Assembly (NCBI GenBank): GCA_900317155.1
Contig: ONFO01000013.1
Coordinates: forward strand, 1-64,000
Direction of reading: 5' to 3'
Length of the DNA: 64,000 nucleotides
From: an uncultured Bacteroidales bacterium
Lineage (GTDB): Bacteria; Bacteroidota; Bacteroidia; Bacteroidales; F082
In this document: positions 62,924 through 64,000 of the stretch, piece by piece
How positions within the stretch are numbered: position 1 is the stretch's first letter
How the letters are laid out: every line of letters begins with the position of its first letter
Translations under genes and position numbers: made by a program
Notes under the pieces: model-generated
The model's database searches: none
What the model was told of the DNA's origin: nothing
Seen by the model: the letters and a program-made list of their open reading frames with translations, nothing else

Positions 62924-64000
62924 TTATTCTAGAAAAACCATACGTTTCCGCCCCGCTGGTGGCCTATTTGGAAGAGAAACAAATACCCGTTTTGCATAAC
63001 GACATGGCCGAGGTGCTGAAACAGCAAGGCCATCACCTTAACCTTTTGGATGACAAGGCTTTTGTCGAGAAATACGAACAAAGCCACCAGTTGTATGCCG
63101 TCTCCGAGAATGCCTTAGTGTGGCTCTATGCCCAGCTGCCCGAGTCGGAACTGGTGAAGAAGGTCAAGATATTAAAGGACAAGGCCGCTTTCCGACGCAT
63201 CTGCCAACAGATTTATCCCGACTTCTATTACAAAAAAGTGGAGATGAAAGCCTTGCGCAGCCTCAACCCTGACGAGTTGCCGCTGCCTTTGGTACTGAAA
63301 CCAGCCGTGGGCTTCCTCAGCGTGGGCGTGTATATTGTCCGCAACAAAGCTGAATGGCAGGCCGCTTTGGACGACATCGACCAAAACTTCGCCAAGCAGT
63401 GCGCCGTGTTCCCCGAGACCGTGGTGCGCAGCGAGAAGTTCGTGCTTGAGCAGTTCATCGAAGGCGAGGAATATGCCGTGGATGCCTACTATGATGCCGA
63501 GGGCAAGCCCAACATCATCAATATCTTCCACCACATCTTCAAGAACGAGACCGATGTCAGCGACCGTCTCTACTGCATGAGCAAGCAGATCTTCGAGGCC
63601 AACTATCCCGCCTTCAACCAGTTCTGCATCGACTTGAACGGCGTGCTCGGACTGAAGAACTTCCCCATGCATGTTGAGTTCCGCGTGGACAAGAACACAG
63701 GGCGTGCCATCCCGATTGAAGTCAACCCGCTGCGTTTCGCCGGCATGTGCCTCAACGACCTGACGCGCCACACATGTCACCTGCTACCCGTGCAAGCTTA
63801 CTTCGAGGGCACGCACCCCGACTATGCCACCATGTGGGACGGCATCGAGAACGATGTGTTTAGCTTTATTGTCTTAGACAAGCCTTACGACACCAACCGC
63901 GCCTTGGACTTCGAACGCATCAAGCGGCACTTCCACGGCGTGCTGGAGACCCGCGACATCATGAACCCCGCCATGAGCATCTGGGGCTTCTTGTTCACGC
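62920..64000 (+). CDS. ATP-grasp domain protein, cut by the window end
   Basis: At least 360 residues; no stop before base 64000. The frame starts with MIILEKPYVSAPLVAYLEEK; its ATG shares bases with the purA stop. An ATP-grasp fold is visible: PLVLKPAVGFLSVGVYIV (phosphate-lid loop), FVLEQFIEGEEYAVDAYYD, then MHVEFRVD and PIEVNPLRFAGMC, the metal-binding Glu/Asn pair of this superfamily. Such enzymes ligate a carboxylate to an amine, thiol or other nucleophile through an acyl phosphate. Substrate is unknown, but the coupling to purA is notable. Confidence 0.8.
   Translation, partial: MIILEKPYVSAPLVAYLEEKQIPVLHNDMAEVLKQQGHHLNLLDDKAFVEKYEQSHQLYAVSENALVWLYAQLPESELVKKVKILKDKAAFRRICQQIYPDFYYKKVEMKALRSLNPDELPLPLVLKPAVGFLSVGVYIVRNKAEWQAALDDIDQNFAKQCAVFPETVVRSEKFVLEQFIEGEEYAVDAYYDAEGKPNIINIFHHIFKNETDVSDRLYCMSKQIFEANYPAFNQFCIDLNGVLGLKNFPMHVEFRVDKNTGRAIPIEVNPLRFAGMCLNDLTRHTCHLLPVQAYFEGTHPDYATMWDGIENDVFSFIVLDKPYDTNRALDFERIKRHFHGVLETRDIMNPAMSIWGFLFT

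Noticed and set aside
1..64000. CRISPR arrays, insertion sequences, attachment sites or integrase genes
   Set aside because: No regularly spaced repeats with spacers, no terminal inverted repeats around a transposase and no integrase motifs were seen. The six repeats at 11482-11612 are too short and too close for a CRISPR array.

Overview
The window comes from a member of the Bacteroidota, most likely the order Bacteroidales. Three signs support this. Promoters follow the lineage's TAnnTTTG -7 box (mostly TATCTTTG, TATTTTTG or TACTTTTG). Several proteins carry type IX secretion (T9SS) sorting domains, both the gliding-motility type B and the 'YPNPTNG' type A. A serine palmitoyltransferase-like gene also fits the sphingolipid-making Bacteroidales. 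Genus cannot be fixed from the sequence. There are no insertion sequences, prophage genes or CRISPR arrays.

Layout. 1-300: a stable-RNA type promoter firing leftwards out of the window. 0.3-4.8 kb: yraN-like gene and a giant dikinase-like protein, both leftward, divergent from gap. 6-8.4 kb: T9SS type B surface protein and mscL. 9.1-12.8 kb: an accessory-looking module of a lipoprotein, a small protein with a tripartite C-terminal sorting-like tail, six operator-like repeats and a seven-TM AraC-type regulator. 12.8-17.1 kb: prfC, tRNA-Asp and iorBA. 17.1-20.8 kb: a leftward envelope operon (T9SS protein, DUF1573 lipoprotein, yajC, ybbR, coaE). 20.8-25.4 kb: T9SS-sorted amidase, then hutU with a lipoprotein gene. 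25.5-27 kb: a short AT-richer patch with a self-operator HTH gene, a hypoxanthine-DNA glycosylase and a small membrane protein. 27.1-29.5 kb: a carboxyltransferase with a degenerate biotin domain and a small beta-barrel protein. 29.6-38.9 kb: a glycan block (GH31, branching enzyme, GH13, GH29) interrupted by an AAA ATPase. 38.9-42.6 kb: CpcT-like protein, two unknowns, oligopeptidase B. 42.6-45.9 kb: serine palmitoyltransferase-like enzyme divergent from a short-chain dehydrogenase and a double-VOC protein. 46-56.6 kb: a long leftward housekeeping/envelope run (lepA, dprA, rsgA, nadK, DUF6089, uppS, bamA, two ompH/skp genes). 56.7-64 kb: large lipoprotein, then rightward rel/spoT, a fur-family gene, purA and an ATP-grasp gene cut by the window end.

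How the genes work together. The 46-56 kb run pairs outer-membrane assembly (BamA, two Skp-like chaperones) with undecaprenyl carrier synthesis (UppS). The glycan block could break down and remodel alpha-glucans and fucosylated glycans. The 42.6-45.9 kb block may make the sphingoid base. The most interesting candidates for undescribed biology are: the AraC/operator/sorting-tail module at 9.1-12.8 kb; the dikinase-like protein without a PEP/pyruvate barrel; the carboxyltransferase whose biotin-attachment lysine is replaced; the repeat-led AAA ATPase; and the self-operator HTH gene at 25.5 kb.
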